Source: Streptosporangium sandarakinum (GTDB lineage Bacteria; Actinomycetota; Actinomycetes; Streptosporangiales; Streptosporangiaceae). From it: a DNA stretch of 64,000 nucleotides. Positions 23,906 to 31,774 of the stretch are shown in pieces. Where the stretch lies: contig NZ_JACCCO010000002.1 of assembly GCF_013409935.1 (NCBI RefSeq), forward strand, positions 1,674,001 to 1,738,000. The letters run 5' to 3'. Below the pieces are notes generated by a model. The model saw only the letters and a list, made by a program, of their open reading frames with translations, did not search any database and had not been told where the DNA came from. Position numbers and translations under genes: made by a program. The stretch's first letter is position 1. Every line of letters begins with the position of its first letter.

Positions 23906-23942
23906 ACTATACCCCTTGTTTCACACCGACAATGCCCCTTGT
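23906..23942 (-). promoter_or_regulatory. promoter and repeats before the HicB-like cassette
   Basis: On the minus strand ACAAGGGGCAT and ACAAGGGGTAT are spaced 23 bases apart, and the second runs into TATAGT (23911-23906), a good -10 box. GACAA...TTGTC also forms an inverted repeat. This fits autorepression by the HTH protein of the cassette. Confidence 0.55.
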
Positions 23943-24054
23943 CGCTGCATTCCGGCATGGCGTGTTCCTCGCCACCCGGCGAACATGGGGACCGGAAGGC
24001 CGGCGGGTCCCGAGAAGCGCGAGGGTCCCGGCCGGGACCCTCGCGGCGGGAGGG

Positions 24055-25284
24055 TCAGACGGTCACGGGCAGCCCCGTGAGGCGCCAGGTGCCGGGGTCG
24101 GGGACGCGCAGCCCGGCCGGCGGCACGGTCGGCGACAGGTCGGGGAAGCGGCGCAGCAGGGCGGTGAGCGCGACCTCGGCCTGCACCCGGGCCAGCGACG
24201 CCCCGACGCAGAAGTGCGGCCCGTGGGAGAACCCGAGATGGCTCGCCGTATCGGGGGTGCCGGGGACCCGGGTGACGTCGAGCCGGTCGGGGTCGGCGAA
24301 CGCGCGCGGGTCGCGGTTGGCGGCGGCGACCGCGACGGTGACGGCCTCACCCTTGCCGATCGGCACGCCGTACAGCTCGACGTCCTCCCGGGCGTGGCGG
24401 GGGATCGTCAGCAGCGTCGGGCCGCACCAGCGGATCAGCTCCTCGACGGCGCGCGGCACGATCGCGGGGTCGGCGCGCAGCGCGGCGAGCTGTGCCGGGT
24501 GGTCCAGCAGGGCCGCCACGGCGTTGGCGATGAGGTTCGTCGGCGTCTGACCGGACAGCACGAGCTGCCAGACCAGCATGACCAGTTCGGTCCCACTCAG
24601 CCGGTCACCGTCCTCGTCCCGGACCCGGACGAGGTCGGAGAGCAGGTCGTCGCCGGGCTCCTCGCGCCGCCGCGCCACCGCCGCCTCGGCGCCCCGCATG
24701 ATGGCCGGGATCGCCGCGGCGAACGCCTGTCCCGCGCCCGCGGCGATGGTCGCGCCGTACTCGCGCCAGCTCGGGCGGTCGGCCTCGGGGATGCCGACCA
24801 GCTCGCAGATGACGTCCATCGGCAGCGGGCGGGCGAAGTGCCACAGCAGGTCCACCGAGCCGTCCTCGGCGTGAGCGGGAAGGTCGTCGAGCACCCCCTC
24901 GACGATCCGCTCGATCCGGGGCCGGAACCCGGCGGCGCGGCGCGCGGTGAACGCGGGCGCCACCAGCCGCCGCAGCCGCAGGTGCTCCGCCCCCTCCATC
25001 TCGCTCATCGTCCGCATGTACGGCAGGCAGTCGGCGGGCACGTCGGGCCGCATGAAGCTGCTCTCGGTGATCTCGAACCGCGGGTCGGTGAGCAGTGCCC
25101 GTGCGTCCTCGTGCCGGGTGACGGCCCACATCGGCATGCCGGGGATCAGCAGCCGCGCCAGCGGGGAGCGCTCGCGCGCCCGCCCATAGGCGGTGAAGGG
25201 GTCGCGGATCACCTCGGGGTCGGTGAGATCGACCTCGGGGACGCCGCCTGCCTCACGGTCGCCGCCCGCTTCGGTCCCGCTCAT
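24055..25284 (-). CDS. cytochrome P450
   Basis: The 409-residue soluble bacterial P450 has the heme-thiolate segment GFSHGPHFCVGASLARVQ with Cys359. The ExxR motif is EELIR (Glu282, Arg285), and TIPRHAREDVELYG precedes strand beta1-4. The I-helix reads LVLSGQTPTNLI. The catalytic Thr247 is kept, but the acidic residue usually before it is Gln246, which may affect proton delivery. No ferredoxin or biosynthetic gene is next to it, so electron donors must come from elsewhere. It is divergent from a GbsR-like regulator across an AT-rich region full of TTCAGAT repeats. Confidence 0.93.
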   Translation of the reverse strand: MSGTEAGGDREAGGVPEVDLTDPEVIRDPFTAYGRARERSPLARLLIPGMPMWAVTRHEDARALLTDPRFEITESSFMRPDVPADCLPYMRTMSEMEGAEHLRLRRLVAPAFTARRAAGFRPRIERIVEGVLDDLPAHAEDGSVDLLWHFARPLPMDVICELVGIPEADRPSWREYGATIAAGAGQAFAAAIPAIMRGAEAAVARRREEPGDDLLSDLVRVRDEDGDRLSGTELVMLVWQLVLSGQTPTNLIANAVAALLDHPAQLAALRADPAIVPRAVEELIRWCGPTLLTIPRHAREDVELYGVPIGKGEAVTVAVAAANRDPRAFADPDRLDVTRVPGTPDTASHLGFSHGPHFCVGASLARVQAEVALTALLRRFPDLSPTVPPAGLRVPDPGTWRLTGLPVTV

Positions 25285-25327
25285 GAACTCTCCTCAAATC
25301 CAAATGCCGTGAACATATACACTCATC

Positions 25328-25352
25328 ATTCAGATGTTAACTGTATTCAGAT
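25328..25352. promoter_or_regulatory. ATTCAGAT direct repeats upstream of the P450
   Basis: ATTCAGAT occurs at 25328-25335 and 25345-25352 (17-base spacing) around GTTAAC. A third TTTCAGAT is at 25478-25485 near the GbsR-like gene. They are candidate binding sites shared by both promoters. Confidence 0.5.
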
Positions 25353-25453
25353 TTGCCGGGCGCGACAACCCGGGGCAGGAAGGAGGCCGGCTCGCCGGAA
25401 CGTGGACACGGGGAGGGCGACCGGGCAGGCCGCCGACGGCCGCTCGGATAAGT

Positions 25454-25483
25454 CTGAGATGACAGAAATTTGTGTTATTTCAG
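25454..25483. promoter_or_regulatory. 30-bp inverted repeat before the GbsR-like gene
   Basis: The repeat runs from CTGAGATGACAGAAA to TTTGTGTTATTTCAG and pairs at 12 of 15 positions per arm. It ends 16 bases before ATG 25500. It is AT-rich compared with the surroundings and is a likely autoregulatory operator. Confidence 0.65.
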
Positions 25484-25499
25484 ATATTTAAGTAATCTC

Positions 25500-26015
25500 A
25501 TGCACGTGACATTCGATGACGAGCTCGCCTTCGCCGACGAGGTCGGCCGGCATTTCGCCCGGCAGAACGGCCTCCCACCGATCACCGGCCGAGTGGCCGG
25601 ATGGCTTCTCATCTGCGATCCGCCGCAGCAGAGCATCGCCGAACTCAGCGAGGCGCTGCGGGCGAGTCGCAGCGCCGTCAGCGGCGCGGTCTCCGCCCTT
25701 GAGGAGTGGTCCTGGATCCAGCGCTCACGCGCCGCCGGCGAGCGCATGGACCGCGTCAGCCTCCATCCCGCGATCTGGCTGAGGATGACGGACAAGTCAA
25801 CGGAGTACGCCTCACTCGGCGCGCTGGCACGACACGGGCTCGCGGTTCTGGGCGACGCTCCCGCGCCCCGCCGGGCCCGTCTCCTGGAGACGGTGGCCTT
25901 CGCCGACTTCCTCCTTGAGCGGATGCCCGCGCTCGCGGCCGAGTGGCGCGCCCACCGCGACGCCCTGCGCGCCTCGGGTGAACTGCCCGGCGACCCCGGA
26001 GCGCGCTCTTCCTGA
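25500..26015 (+). CDS. GbsR/MarR-family transcriptional regulator
   Basis: The 171-residue protein has the GbsR-type arrangement. An N-terminal helix leads to LPPITGRVAGWLLICDPPQQ, then a winged HTH (SIAELSEALRASRSAVSGAV, about 50-75). A long C-terminal helical region includes LLERMPALAAEWRAHRD. ATG 25500 is preferred; the upstream in-frame alternative would start inside the operator. It probably represses itself and the divergent P450. Many actinobacterial GbsR proteins control drug exporters or P450 enzymes; the ligand is unknown. Confidence 0.88.
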   Translation: MHVTFDDELAFADEVGRHFARQNGLPPITGRVAGWLLICDPPQQSIAELSEALRASRSAVSGAVSALEEWSWIQRSRAAGERMDRVSLHPAIWLRMTDKSTEYASLGALARHGLAVLGDAPAPRRARLLETVAFADFLLERMPALAAEWRAHRDALRASGELPGDPGARSS

Positions 26016-26144
26016 CCCTCACCCCGCGAGGCCGTTTTCCCGTTTTCCCGCTTTCCCGTCGCCGCCCCACCGGCGCCGGTTCCCCCACCATGCCCGCACC
26101 ACGGCCGTGCCGGTCGTGAGCACCTCCCGACGAGGAGAATTCCG

Positions 26145-27521
26145 ATGACTTTCGACGCCGCCCGCTGGCAGGCCCGCTTCGACGCGCTTCGCTCCGCCCA
26201 CCATGTGCCGGGAGCGTCGCTGGCCGTACTGGTCGATGGTGAGATCCACGAACTGGCCGGCGGTGTACTGCACCGGGGGACCGGGGTGGAGGTGACGACC
26301 GACTCGGTGTTCCTGTCCGGTTCGCTGGCCAAGGTCTACACCGCCACCCTGGTGATGCGGCTGGTCGACTCCGGCATGCTGGACCTGGACACGCCGGTCG
26401 TGGACGTCCTGCCCGAGTTCGCCACCCCGGACCCCGAAGCCACCAAGGCGATCACCATCCGGCGGCTGCTCAGCCACACCGGGGGGCTGACCTGCGACTT
26501 CAACCACGACTCCGGCCGGGGCGACGACTGCCTGGCCAGATACGTGGAGGCCGCCAAGGACGTCGCCCTGGACTGCCCGCCCGGGACGGCCATCTCCTAC
26601 AGCAGCCTCGGATACGTCGTACTGGGCCGCGTCGTCGAGGTGCTCACCGGCATGACCTGGGACCAGGCGCTGAAGGACCTGCTCCTCACCCCGCTCGGGC
26701 TGGAGCACTCGATGACGCTGCCCGAAGAGGCGCTTCGCTTCCGCGTGGCCATGAGCCACCTGGGCGGGCCCGGCCAGGATCCCGACCCGGCGCCGGCCTG
26801 GGACCTGATGCCGCGTTCGGCGGGGCCGTACGGGAGGGTCATCATCTCCGCGGGGGACGTCATCCGGTTCGTCCGGATGCATCTGGACGGCGGCACCTCC
26901 CCCGACGGCACCCGCGTGCTGTCCGCCGACGCCGTCGCGGCGATGCAGCGCCGCGAGGTCGACAGCCCGGACAAGTGGACCGTCAGCGCCGACGGCTGGG
27001 GCCTGGGCTGGACCCTGTACGACTGGGACGGCGTCCCCGGCTACGGCCATGACGGCAGCGCCGTCGCCCAGCACTCCTACCTGCGCGTCGTCCCCCACGC
27101 GGGCGTCGCCGTCGTCCTGCTGACCAACGGCGGCGGCACCGACGGGCTTTACGCCGAGCTGTTCCGGGAGCTGCTGGCGGAGCTGGCCGGGGTGCGGATG
27201 CCCGCCCCCTTCGGTCCCGCGGCGAACCCGCCCGCGGTGGACATGACGCCGCTGGTGGGCACCTACCGGCGCGAGGGCGTCGTCACCACCGTCACCCAGG
27301 ACGAAGACGGCCGCGCGCACATCCGCTACGAGTTCGTCGACGGCATGAAGGACTTCTCCCCGCCGCTGGAGATGGACCTGCTGCCGGTGTCGGAGACGGT
27401 GTTCGCCGCCTCCGGCGGCCCCGCCTACGGCGAGGGCCACATCCCCGTCGTCTTCTCCACCCTGACCGACGGCACCCCGTGCGTGTACATCGGCATGCGC
27501 GCCACACCCAAGGCCGCCTGA
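26145..27521 (+). CDS. serine hydrolase of the beta-lactamase/esterase family
   Basis: The 458-residue protein has no signal peptide and is probably cytoplasmic. Catalytic motifs are SLAK (Ser60, Lys63), YSS (Tyr152) and a late HDG (in GYGHDGSAVA), the class C beta-lactamase or EstB pattern. A C-terminal beta domain (about 365-458; DMTPLVGTYRREGVVTTVTQ) resembles the lipocalin-like tail of family members. ATG 26145 follows GAGGAGAA. It may hydrolyse esters or D-amino-acid peptides; true beta-lactamase activity is not indicated. It converges on the Lrp gene. Confidence 0.9.
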   Translation: MTFDAARWQARFDALRSAHHVPGASLAVLVDGEIHELAGGVLHRGTGVEVTTDSVFLSGSLAKVYTATLVMRLVDSGMLDLDTPVVDVLPEFATPDPEATKAITIRRLLSHTGGLTCDFNHDSGRGDDCLARYVEAAKDVALDCPPGTAISYSSLGYVVLGRVVEVLTGMTWDQALKDLLLTPLGLEHSMTLPEEALRFRVAMSHLGGPGQDPDPAPAWDLMPRSAGPYGRVIISAGDVIRFVRMHLDGGTSPDGTRVLSADAVAAMQRREVDSPDKWTVSADGWGLGWTLYDWDGVPGYGHDGSAVAQHSYLRVVPHAGVAVVLLTNGGGTDGLYAELFRELLAELAGVRMPAPFGPAANPPAVDMTPLVGTYRREGVVTTVTQDEDGRAHIRYEFVDGMKDFSPPLEMDLLPVSETVFAASGGPAYGEGHIPVVFSTLTDGTPCVYIGMRATPKAA

Positions 27522-27605
27522 CCGCTCACGCCGCCCGGGAGGAAGCCGCGGTGGGGGCGAGCTTTGGGGGCGCGTCGAACGCGGACCGGCCCGGTGCCGC
27601 GCGTC

Positions 27606-28058
27606 TCACCCGATGGCGGGGCCGGGGCCGCGGTAGGGCAGGGTGCGGCTGTAGACGATGTTGGTCGTCGTGCCGCCGAACACCGCCAGTTCGTTGACGA
27701 CCTGTTCCAGGTGGGGCATGGACGTCGCGGCGACCTTCAGCACGTAGCAGTCCTCGCCCGTGGTGCGCAGGCACTCCAGGATCTCCGGACGCTCCCCGAA
27801 GAGCCGGTGCAGCGGCTCGTGCCGGCTGCCGGGATACTTCAGGCGCACCACGGCGAGCACCGGGAACCCCGCCTTCTCCAGGTCGACATCGGCCCGGTAG
27901 CCGGTGATGACCCCCGCCGACTCCAGCCGCCTGACCCGCTCGGTCGTCGCCGAGGCGCTGAGGCTCACCCGCCGCGCCAGCTCGGTGAGCGGAGCCCTGC
28001 CGTCCCGCTGGAGCTCGGTGATGATCGCCCAGTCGGTCTGGTCAAGATTCTCGGCCAT
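27606..28058 (-). CDS. Lrp/AsnC-family transcriptional regulator
   Basis: The 150-residue protein has an N-terminal HTH (about 5-50; LTELARRVSLSASATTERVR) and a C-terminal RAM ligand-binding domain (about 62-140; TTGEDCYVLKVAATSMPHLE). The length is standard. It is divergent from the LLM-oxidoreductase operon with a 94-base gap that contains two inverted arms of CGGCCGATC. Lrp proteins sense amino acids or related acids, so the adjacent oxidoreductase and deaminase may be involved in nitrogen metabolism; that is inference. Confidence 0.92.
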   Translation of the reverse strand: MAENLDQTDWAIITELQRDGRAPLTELARRVSLSASATTERVRRLESAGVITGYRADVDLEKAGFPVLAVVRLKYPGSRHEPLHRLFGERPEILECLRTTGEDCYVLKVAATSMPHLEQVVNELAVFGGTTTNIVYSRTLPYRGPGPAIG

Positions 28059-28082
28059 TCGCCAAAAATACCGTCATATCCT

Positions 28083-28129
28083 CGGCCGATCCCCCGTCAT
28101 GGCGTGAGGAATCCCTTCCGGATCGGCCG
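28083..28129. promoter_or_regulatory. spaced inverted repeat in the Lrp/LLM promoter
   Basis: CGGCCGATC (28083-28091) and GATCGGCCG (28121-28129) are exact inverted copies 29 bases apart. Wide spacing suits wrapping by an Lrp oligomer. Confidence 0.45.
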
Positions 28130-28152
28130 ACCGGATAACTAGCCTCGATCGA

Positions 28153-29040
28153 GTGGAAATAGGAGTCAATGTCCCGAATTTCGGGCCCGGCACCGACCCG
28201 GACACGCTGCGCCGCTGGGCGCGGACGGTGGAAGGACTGGGCTTCGACCTGCTGATGGTCTCCGACCATGTCGTGGTGACCCCGGACGTCGCCGAGCAGT
28301 ACCCGGCGCCCTTCTACGAGCCGTTCACCACGCTCTCCTGGCTGGCCGGCGTCACCGACCGGATCCGGCTCGGCACCACGGTGCTCATCGTGCCCTACCG
28401 GCATCCGCTGCTCGTCGCCCGGATGGCCGCCAACCTGAACCGGCTCAGCGGCGGACGGCTGGTCCTCGGTGTGGCGGCCGGCTGGGCGCGCCAGGAGTTC
28501 GAAGCGCTCGGCGTGCCGTTCGAGCGGCGCGGAAGGCTCACCGACGACCATCTGCGGGCCATCCGCGCCGCCTGGGAGGAGGACGACGACTACCGCGCCG
28601 GCGACATACCGTTCTGGGTCGGCGGCCACAGCGACGCCGCGCTGCGCCGTGCCGTACGGCTGGGCGACGCGTGGCATCCGCTGCGGTTCACCCTTCCCTG
28701 GCTGACCGGGGCGCTGGACCGGCTGAAGGCCGTCGCCGCCGAGGAGGGGCGGACCGCGCCCGCGCTGGTCCCTCGCATGATCCTGAGGCTCACCGAAACG
28801 CCGGTCGCCGGGCCGGACAGGCTCGCCGGGGAGGGGACGATCGACCAGGTCACCGAGGACCTGGAGCGGCTGCGCCTGCTCGGCGCCGAGACCGTCGTGC
28901 TGGACCCGTTCGGCGGGGACCCCGCCGAGACCCTCCACCCGGAGACGGCATGGCGGGCGCTCGCGGCCGTCGCCGACCGGCGGCGAACGCTCACGGCCGG
29001 AAACACCATCGCGCGCGAACGGAGTGATCATGACAGGTGA
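28153..29040 (+). CDS. LLM-class flavin-dependent oxidoreductase
   Basis: The 295-residue luciferase-like protein has GVNVPNFGPGTDPDTLRRWA at the start, LLMVSDHVVVTPD and RIRLGTTVLIVPYRHPLLVA. The family segment LNRLSGGRLVLGVAAGW is also clear. It uses FMN or coenzyme F420, and the sequence alone does not decide which; F420 is common in this group of actinobacteria. GTG 28153 is the start. It overlaps the nucleoside deaminase gene by 11 bases, so the two are coupled. Lrp is divergent. Confidence 0.9.
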   Translation: MEIGVNVPNFGPGTDPDTLRRWARTVEGLGFDLLMVSDHVVVTPDVAEQYPAPFYEPFTTLSWLAGVTDRIRLGTTVLIVPYRHPLLVARMAANLNRLSGGRLVLGVAAGWARQEFEALGVPFERRGRLTDDHLRAIRAAWEEDDDYRAGDIPFWVGGHSDAALRRAVRLGDAWHPLRFTLPWLTGALDRLKAVAAEEGRTAPALVPRMILRLTETPVAGPDRLAGEGTIDQVTEDLERLRLLGAETVVLDPFGGDPAETLHPETAWRALAAVADRRRTLTAGNTIARERSDHDR

Positions 29041-29461
29041 CGACGAGCGGTTCCTCCGCAGGGCCATCGAGCTGGCCGCCGAGGCCAGGGCGGGCGGGAA
29101 TCCGCCGTTCGGATCGCTGCTGGCGGGGCCGGACGGCGGGATCCTCGCGGAGGAGCGCAACACGAGCGTCACCGACGCCGATATCACCGCCCACCCCGAG
29201 CTGAAGCTGGCCAGGTGGGCGGCCCGCGAGCTGGACCGGGCCACCGCGGCCGCCACCACCATGTACACCAGCTGCCGGCCGTGCGGCATGTGCGCGGGCG
29301 CCATCGAGCGGTCCGGCCTGGGCCGCGTCGTCTACGCGCTCTCCCCCGAGCAGCTCGCGAGCCTCAAGTCACCCGGTGCCACGCCGGTCGTCTTCCCCTT
29401 CTCCGAGGAGGGCCCGGCCCTGTTCGACGAGGCCCGCGTCCCGGTGCAGGGCTACTACTGA
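29030..29461 (+). CDS. nucleoside/guanine-type deaminase
   Basis: The 143-residue zinc-dependent deaminase has the paired motifs of the family. The His-x-Glu site reads HPE (in DITAHPELKLARWA) rather than the more common HAE. The cysteine pair is CRPCGMC (in YTSCRPCGMCAGAI). Pro in place of Ala occurs in some actinobacterial members and should not abolish zinc binding. ATG 29030 is preferred over the GTG at 29024 because GGAG lies 5 bases before it. It overlaps the upstream oxidoreductase. The substrate is a purine or pyrimidine base or nucleoside, not fixed here. Confidence 0.9.
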   Translation: MTGDDERFLRRAIELAAEARAGGNPPFGSLLAGPDGGILAEERNTSVTDADITAHPELKLARWAARELDRATAAATTMYTSCRPCGMCAGAIERSGLGRVVYALSPEQLASLKSPGATPVVFPFSEEGPALFDEARVPVQGYY

Positions 29462-29508
29462 GGACCGGGCCCCGGCAGCCCGGCTCGCCCCCGGGAGGAT
29501 CGAGGATT

Positions 29509-29570
29509 CGTCGATCACGACGCCGTGAAGGCCCGACGCGGGCCGGACCGCCACGGCGTCGTGATCGACG
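29509..29570. terminator. bidirectional composite terminator
   Basis: Perfect 19-bp arms (29509-29527 and 29552-29570) surround a 24-base loop that itself contains GGCCCG-ACG-CGGGCC (29530-29544). It is located between the convergent deaminase and NUDIX genes and should stop both transcripts. Confidence 0.8.
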
Positions 29571-29591
29571 GCCGGCCGGCGTGGCGCACCG

Positions 29592-29993
29592 TCAGGCCAG
29601 CCGGCCCGCGGCCCTCAGGTCGTCGAAGATGAGCTGGTCGACCGGGGAGACCCGGTCGCGGTCGGCGTACGACAGCCAGGCGACCTCCTCGATCTCGCCG
29701 CTCGCGGTGAGGGTGCCGCGGTAGTCGCCGGTGTAGCAGGTCATGCGGACCACCGTCCCCTCCGGGTGGCCGTGCGCCTGGGCCTCGTAGGTGCCGAGGA
29801 GGGCGACGGTCCCGGGGAGGATCTCCACGGTGAGCTCCTCGGTGATCTCACGCGCCAGCGTCTGCGCGTCGCTCTCCCCGGCCTCCCGCTTGCCGCCGGG
29901 GAAGTAGTAGGCGTCCTTGCCCCGGGAGCGCGTGCTGAGGACCCTGCCGTCCTCCAGCCGTATCCACGCCACCTTGTCGATGAGCACCGGCAT
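29592..29993 (-). CDS. NUDIX hydrolase
   Basis: The 133-residue protein contains the full Nudix box, beginning GGKREAGESDAQTLAREITE and continuing into EL (about residues 34-55), with the metal-binding glutamates in place. Length fits a single-domain nucleotide pyrophosphohydrolase such as MutT-like or NADH/ADP-ribose enzymes. Starts at ATG 29993, with GAGGAACGGGG upstream; a GTG three bases earlier is also possible. It is separated from the TetR gene by 75 bases and may be co-transcribed with it. Confidence 0.9.
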   Translation of the reverse strand: MPVLIDKVAWIRLEDGRVLSTRSRGKDAYYFPGGKREAGESDAQTLAREITEELTVEILPGTVALLGTYEAQAHGHPEGTVVRMTCYTGDYRGTLTASGEIEEVAWLSYADRDRVSPVDQLIFDDLRAAGRLA

Positions 29994-30068
29994 CACGGTG
30001 TCCCCGTTCCTCGTGGTTGATGAAAGACGCGGCCGCGGACGCCGGGCTGAGGCTCCGGCGTGCGGGCT

Positions 30069-30674
30069 TCAACGACGAGCGATGAGTGGGAGCAGCAGGT
30101 CATCGATGACCGACTCGATCTGCTCGTCGGTGCTCTTGGGCTGTCCGCTGACGCAGTGGTAGAGGAGCATCGCGGGCCCGGCCGCGGCGATGGCCGTCTC
30201 GCTCGCACCCGGCGCGGCGCCTCCGTGTCTCTTGATCAGCTCGATGACGCCCCTCTCGCAGGGCACGGTCACCGACTCGTGGAAGAGCACGCGCAGCTGG
30301 GCCGTCTCCTCGTCCCCCGCGGCCGCCACCGCCTGGAAGGCCGTGCCCCTGGAGTCGTACAGCGCCTGGTTGAGGTACCGGAGCAATATCAGCAGGCCGT
30401 CGCGGAGCGGCGTGTCCGGCGGGATCTCCGGTGGGGCGGGAAGCAGGTCGCGCAGCGCGTCGCGCACGAGTTCGTCCTTGTTGCGCCACCTTCGGTACAG
30501 GGCCGCCTTGCCGGTGCCGGCCGCGGCGGCGACCCGGTTGGTGCTCAGCTTGGCATAGCCGACGGTGCCGAGCTGCTCGATCACCGCGTCGAAGATGGCC
30601 CGCTGCAGCGCCTCACCACGCCGTCGCGTGGAGGACGGCTCCGGCCGCGCCGGTCGTTGCGCCGATGTGGTCAT
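30069..30674 (-). CDS. TetR-family regulator
   Basis: The 201-residue protein has the TetR HTH (about 30-65; STNRVAAAAGTGKAALYRRW) and a C-terminal ligand domain ending in EQIESVIDDLLLPLI. ATG 30674 is fixed by AAGGAGG eight bases upstream; the longer frame starting further upstream has no such signal. It is divergent from the truncated MFS exporter, with an imperfect inverted repeat between them. It is the likely repressor of that exporter. Confidence 0.92.
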   Translation of the reverse strand: MTTSAQRPARPEPSSTRRRGEALQRAIFDAVIEQLGTVGYAKLSTNRVAAAAGTGKAALYRRWRNKDELVRDALRDLLPAPPEIPPDTPLRDGLLILLRYLNQALYDSRGTAFQAVAAAGDEETAQLRVLFHESVTVPCERGVIELIKRHGGAAPGASETAIAAAGPAMLLYHCVSGQPKSTDEQIESVIDDLLLPLIARR

Positions 30675-30719
30675 CGACACCTCCTTCACACCGGACCGGT
30701 TGCGCTCCCACCCTATCGG

Positions 30720-30753
30720 CCAAATATAGCGAACCATCTAGTTCCCTATTTGG
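30720..30753. promoter_or_regulatory. imperfect inverted repeat in the TetR/MFS promoter
   Basis: Outer arms CCAAATA and TATTTGG and inner GAAC and GTTC are offset by two bases. The segment is AT-rich against the local background and lies between the two divergent starts. Confidence 0.55.
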
Positions 30754-30781
30754 GCTTCAGCCCCGAAGGAGGAAGAGGAAG

Positions 30782-31645
30782 ATGTCGAGCCCACCCGAAC
30801 GAGCCGCCACCGAGGCACCGGCCGCTGCCGCCGAGGCGGCGCCGAAAGCCACCGATGGGAGGCTGACCGGTGCCGCCGCGATGACCCTGGGGGTGATCGT
30901 CTCCTGCGAGCTGGTCCTGATGCTCGATGCCACGATCATGAACGTGGCCCTGCCCCAGATCCGCGGCGGCCTGGGATTCACCCCCGCCGGACTGTCCTGG
31001 GTCACCAACGCCTTCCTGCTCACCTACGCGGGCCTGATGCTGCTCGGCGGGCGCGCCGGCGACATTCTCGGCCACCGCCGGGTGTTCCTCGCCGGCATGG
31101 TGCTGTTCACCGCCGCCTCCCTGCTGGGCGGGCTGGCCCCCGACCCTGAGGTGCTCATCGTCGCCCGCGCCGCGCAGGGTCTCGGCGCCGCGCTGGCCGC
31201 GCCCAGCACCCTGGCCCTGCTGACCACCAACTTCCGGGGCGAATCGCAGGCCAAGGCGCTGGGTGTCTACTCCTCCGTCACCGCCTCCGCCATGACCCTC
31301 GGCCTCGTCCTCGGCGGCGTCATCACCACCGCGCTGTCGTGGCGCTGGGTGCTGTTCATCAACGTCCCGATCGGGCTGTTCGCCGTCCTGATCGCACCGC
31401 GCCATCTCGCCGAGTCGCCGCGACGGGCGGGCCGCTTCGACGCGGCCGGGGCGCTGACGTCGATGTCCGGGCTGGTCGCCGTCGCCTTCGCGCTGATACG
31501 CGCCGCCGAGCACGGCTGGCGGGACCCGGCCGCGCTCGCGGCACTGATCGGCGGCATCGTGCTGCTGGTCGCCGTCAGTCTCGCCTTCGCGGCCGCCGCT
31601 CTCCTGATCACCCTCCTGGTGGTCAGACGAACGGGCGCGCGATGA
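30782..31645 (+). CDS. MFS drug exporter with a large internal deletion
   Basis: The frame is open for 287 residues, but the DHA2 drug:proton antiporters it resembles have about 470-500. The N-terminal half is normal: CELVLMLDATIMNVALPQIR, LGGRAGDILGHRRVFLAGMV and ARAAQGLGAALAAPSTLALL, covering about the first eight membrane helices. After ALIGGIVLLV the sequence jumps directly to a typical last helix (AVSLAFAAAALLITLLVVRR). Roughly 190 residues, helices 9-13, seem to be missing in frame. The product is probably non-functional. GAAGGAGGAAGAGG precedes ATG 30782. The divergent TetR gene is intact. Confidence 0.8.
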   Translation: MSSPPERAATEAPAAAAEAAPKATDGRLTGAAAMTLGVIVSCELVLMLDATIMNVALPQIRGGLGFTPAGLSWVTNAFLLTYAGLMLLGGRAGDILGHRRVFLAGMVLFTAASLLGGLAPDPEVLIVARAAQGLGAALAAPSTLALLTTNFRGESQAKALGVYSSVTASAMTLGLVLGGVITTALSWRWVLFINVPIGLFAVLIAPRHLAESPRRAGRFDAAGALTSMSGLVAVAFALIRAAEHGWRDPAALAALIGGIVLLVAVSLAFAAAALLITLLVVRRTGAR

Positions 31646-31774
31646 ATCCGGCAGGCGCTCAGGACGTGGTTCACACGGAGCCGCTGACAGCCGATCAACG
31701 CCGGACACCGGTGGCGCCCCCCTGAGACCCGGCGCGGAGCGGGACCGCCGTGCCTCGGGCGGGACCGGCGGAGG

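Noticed and set aside
24055..26015. Biosynthetic gene cluster around the P450
   Set aside because: No synthase, tailoring set or ferredoxin lies nearby; only a regulator is adjacent.
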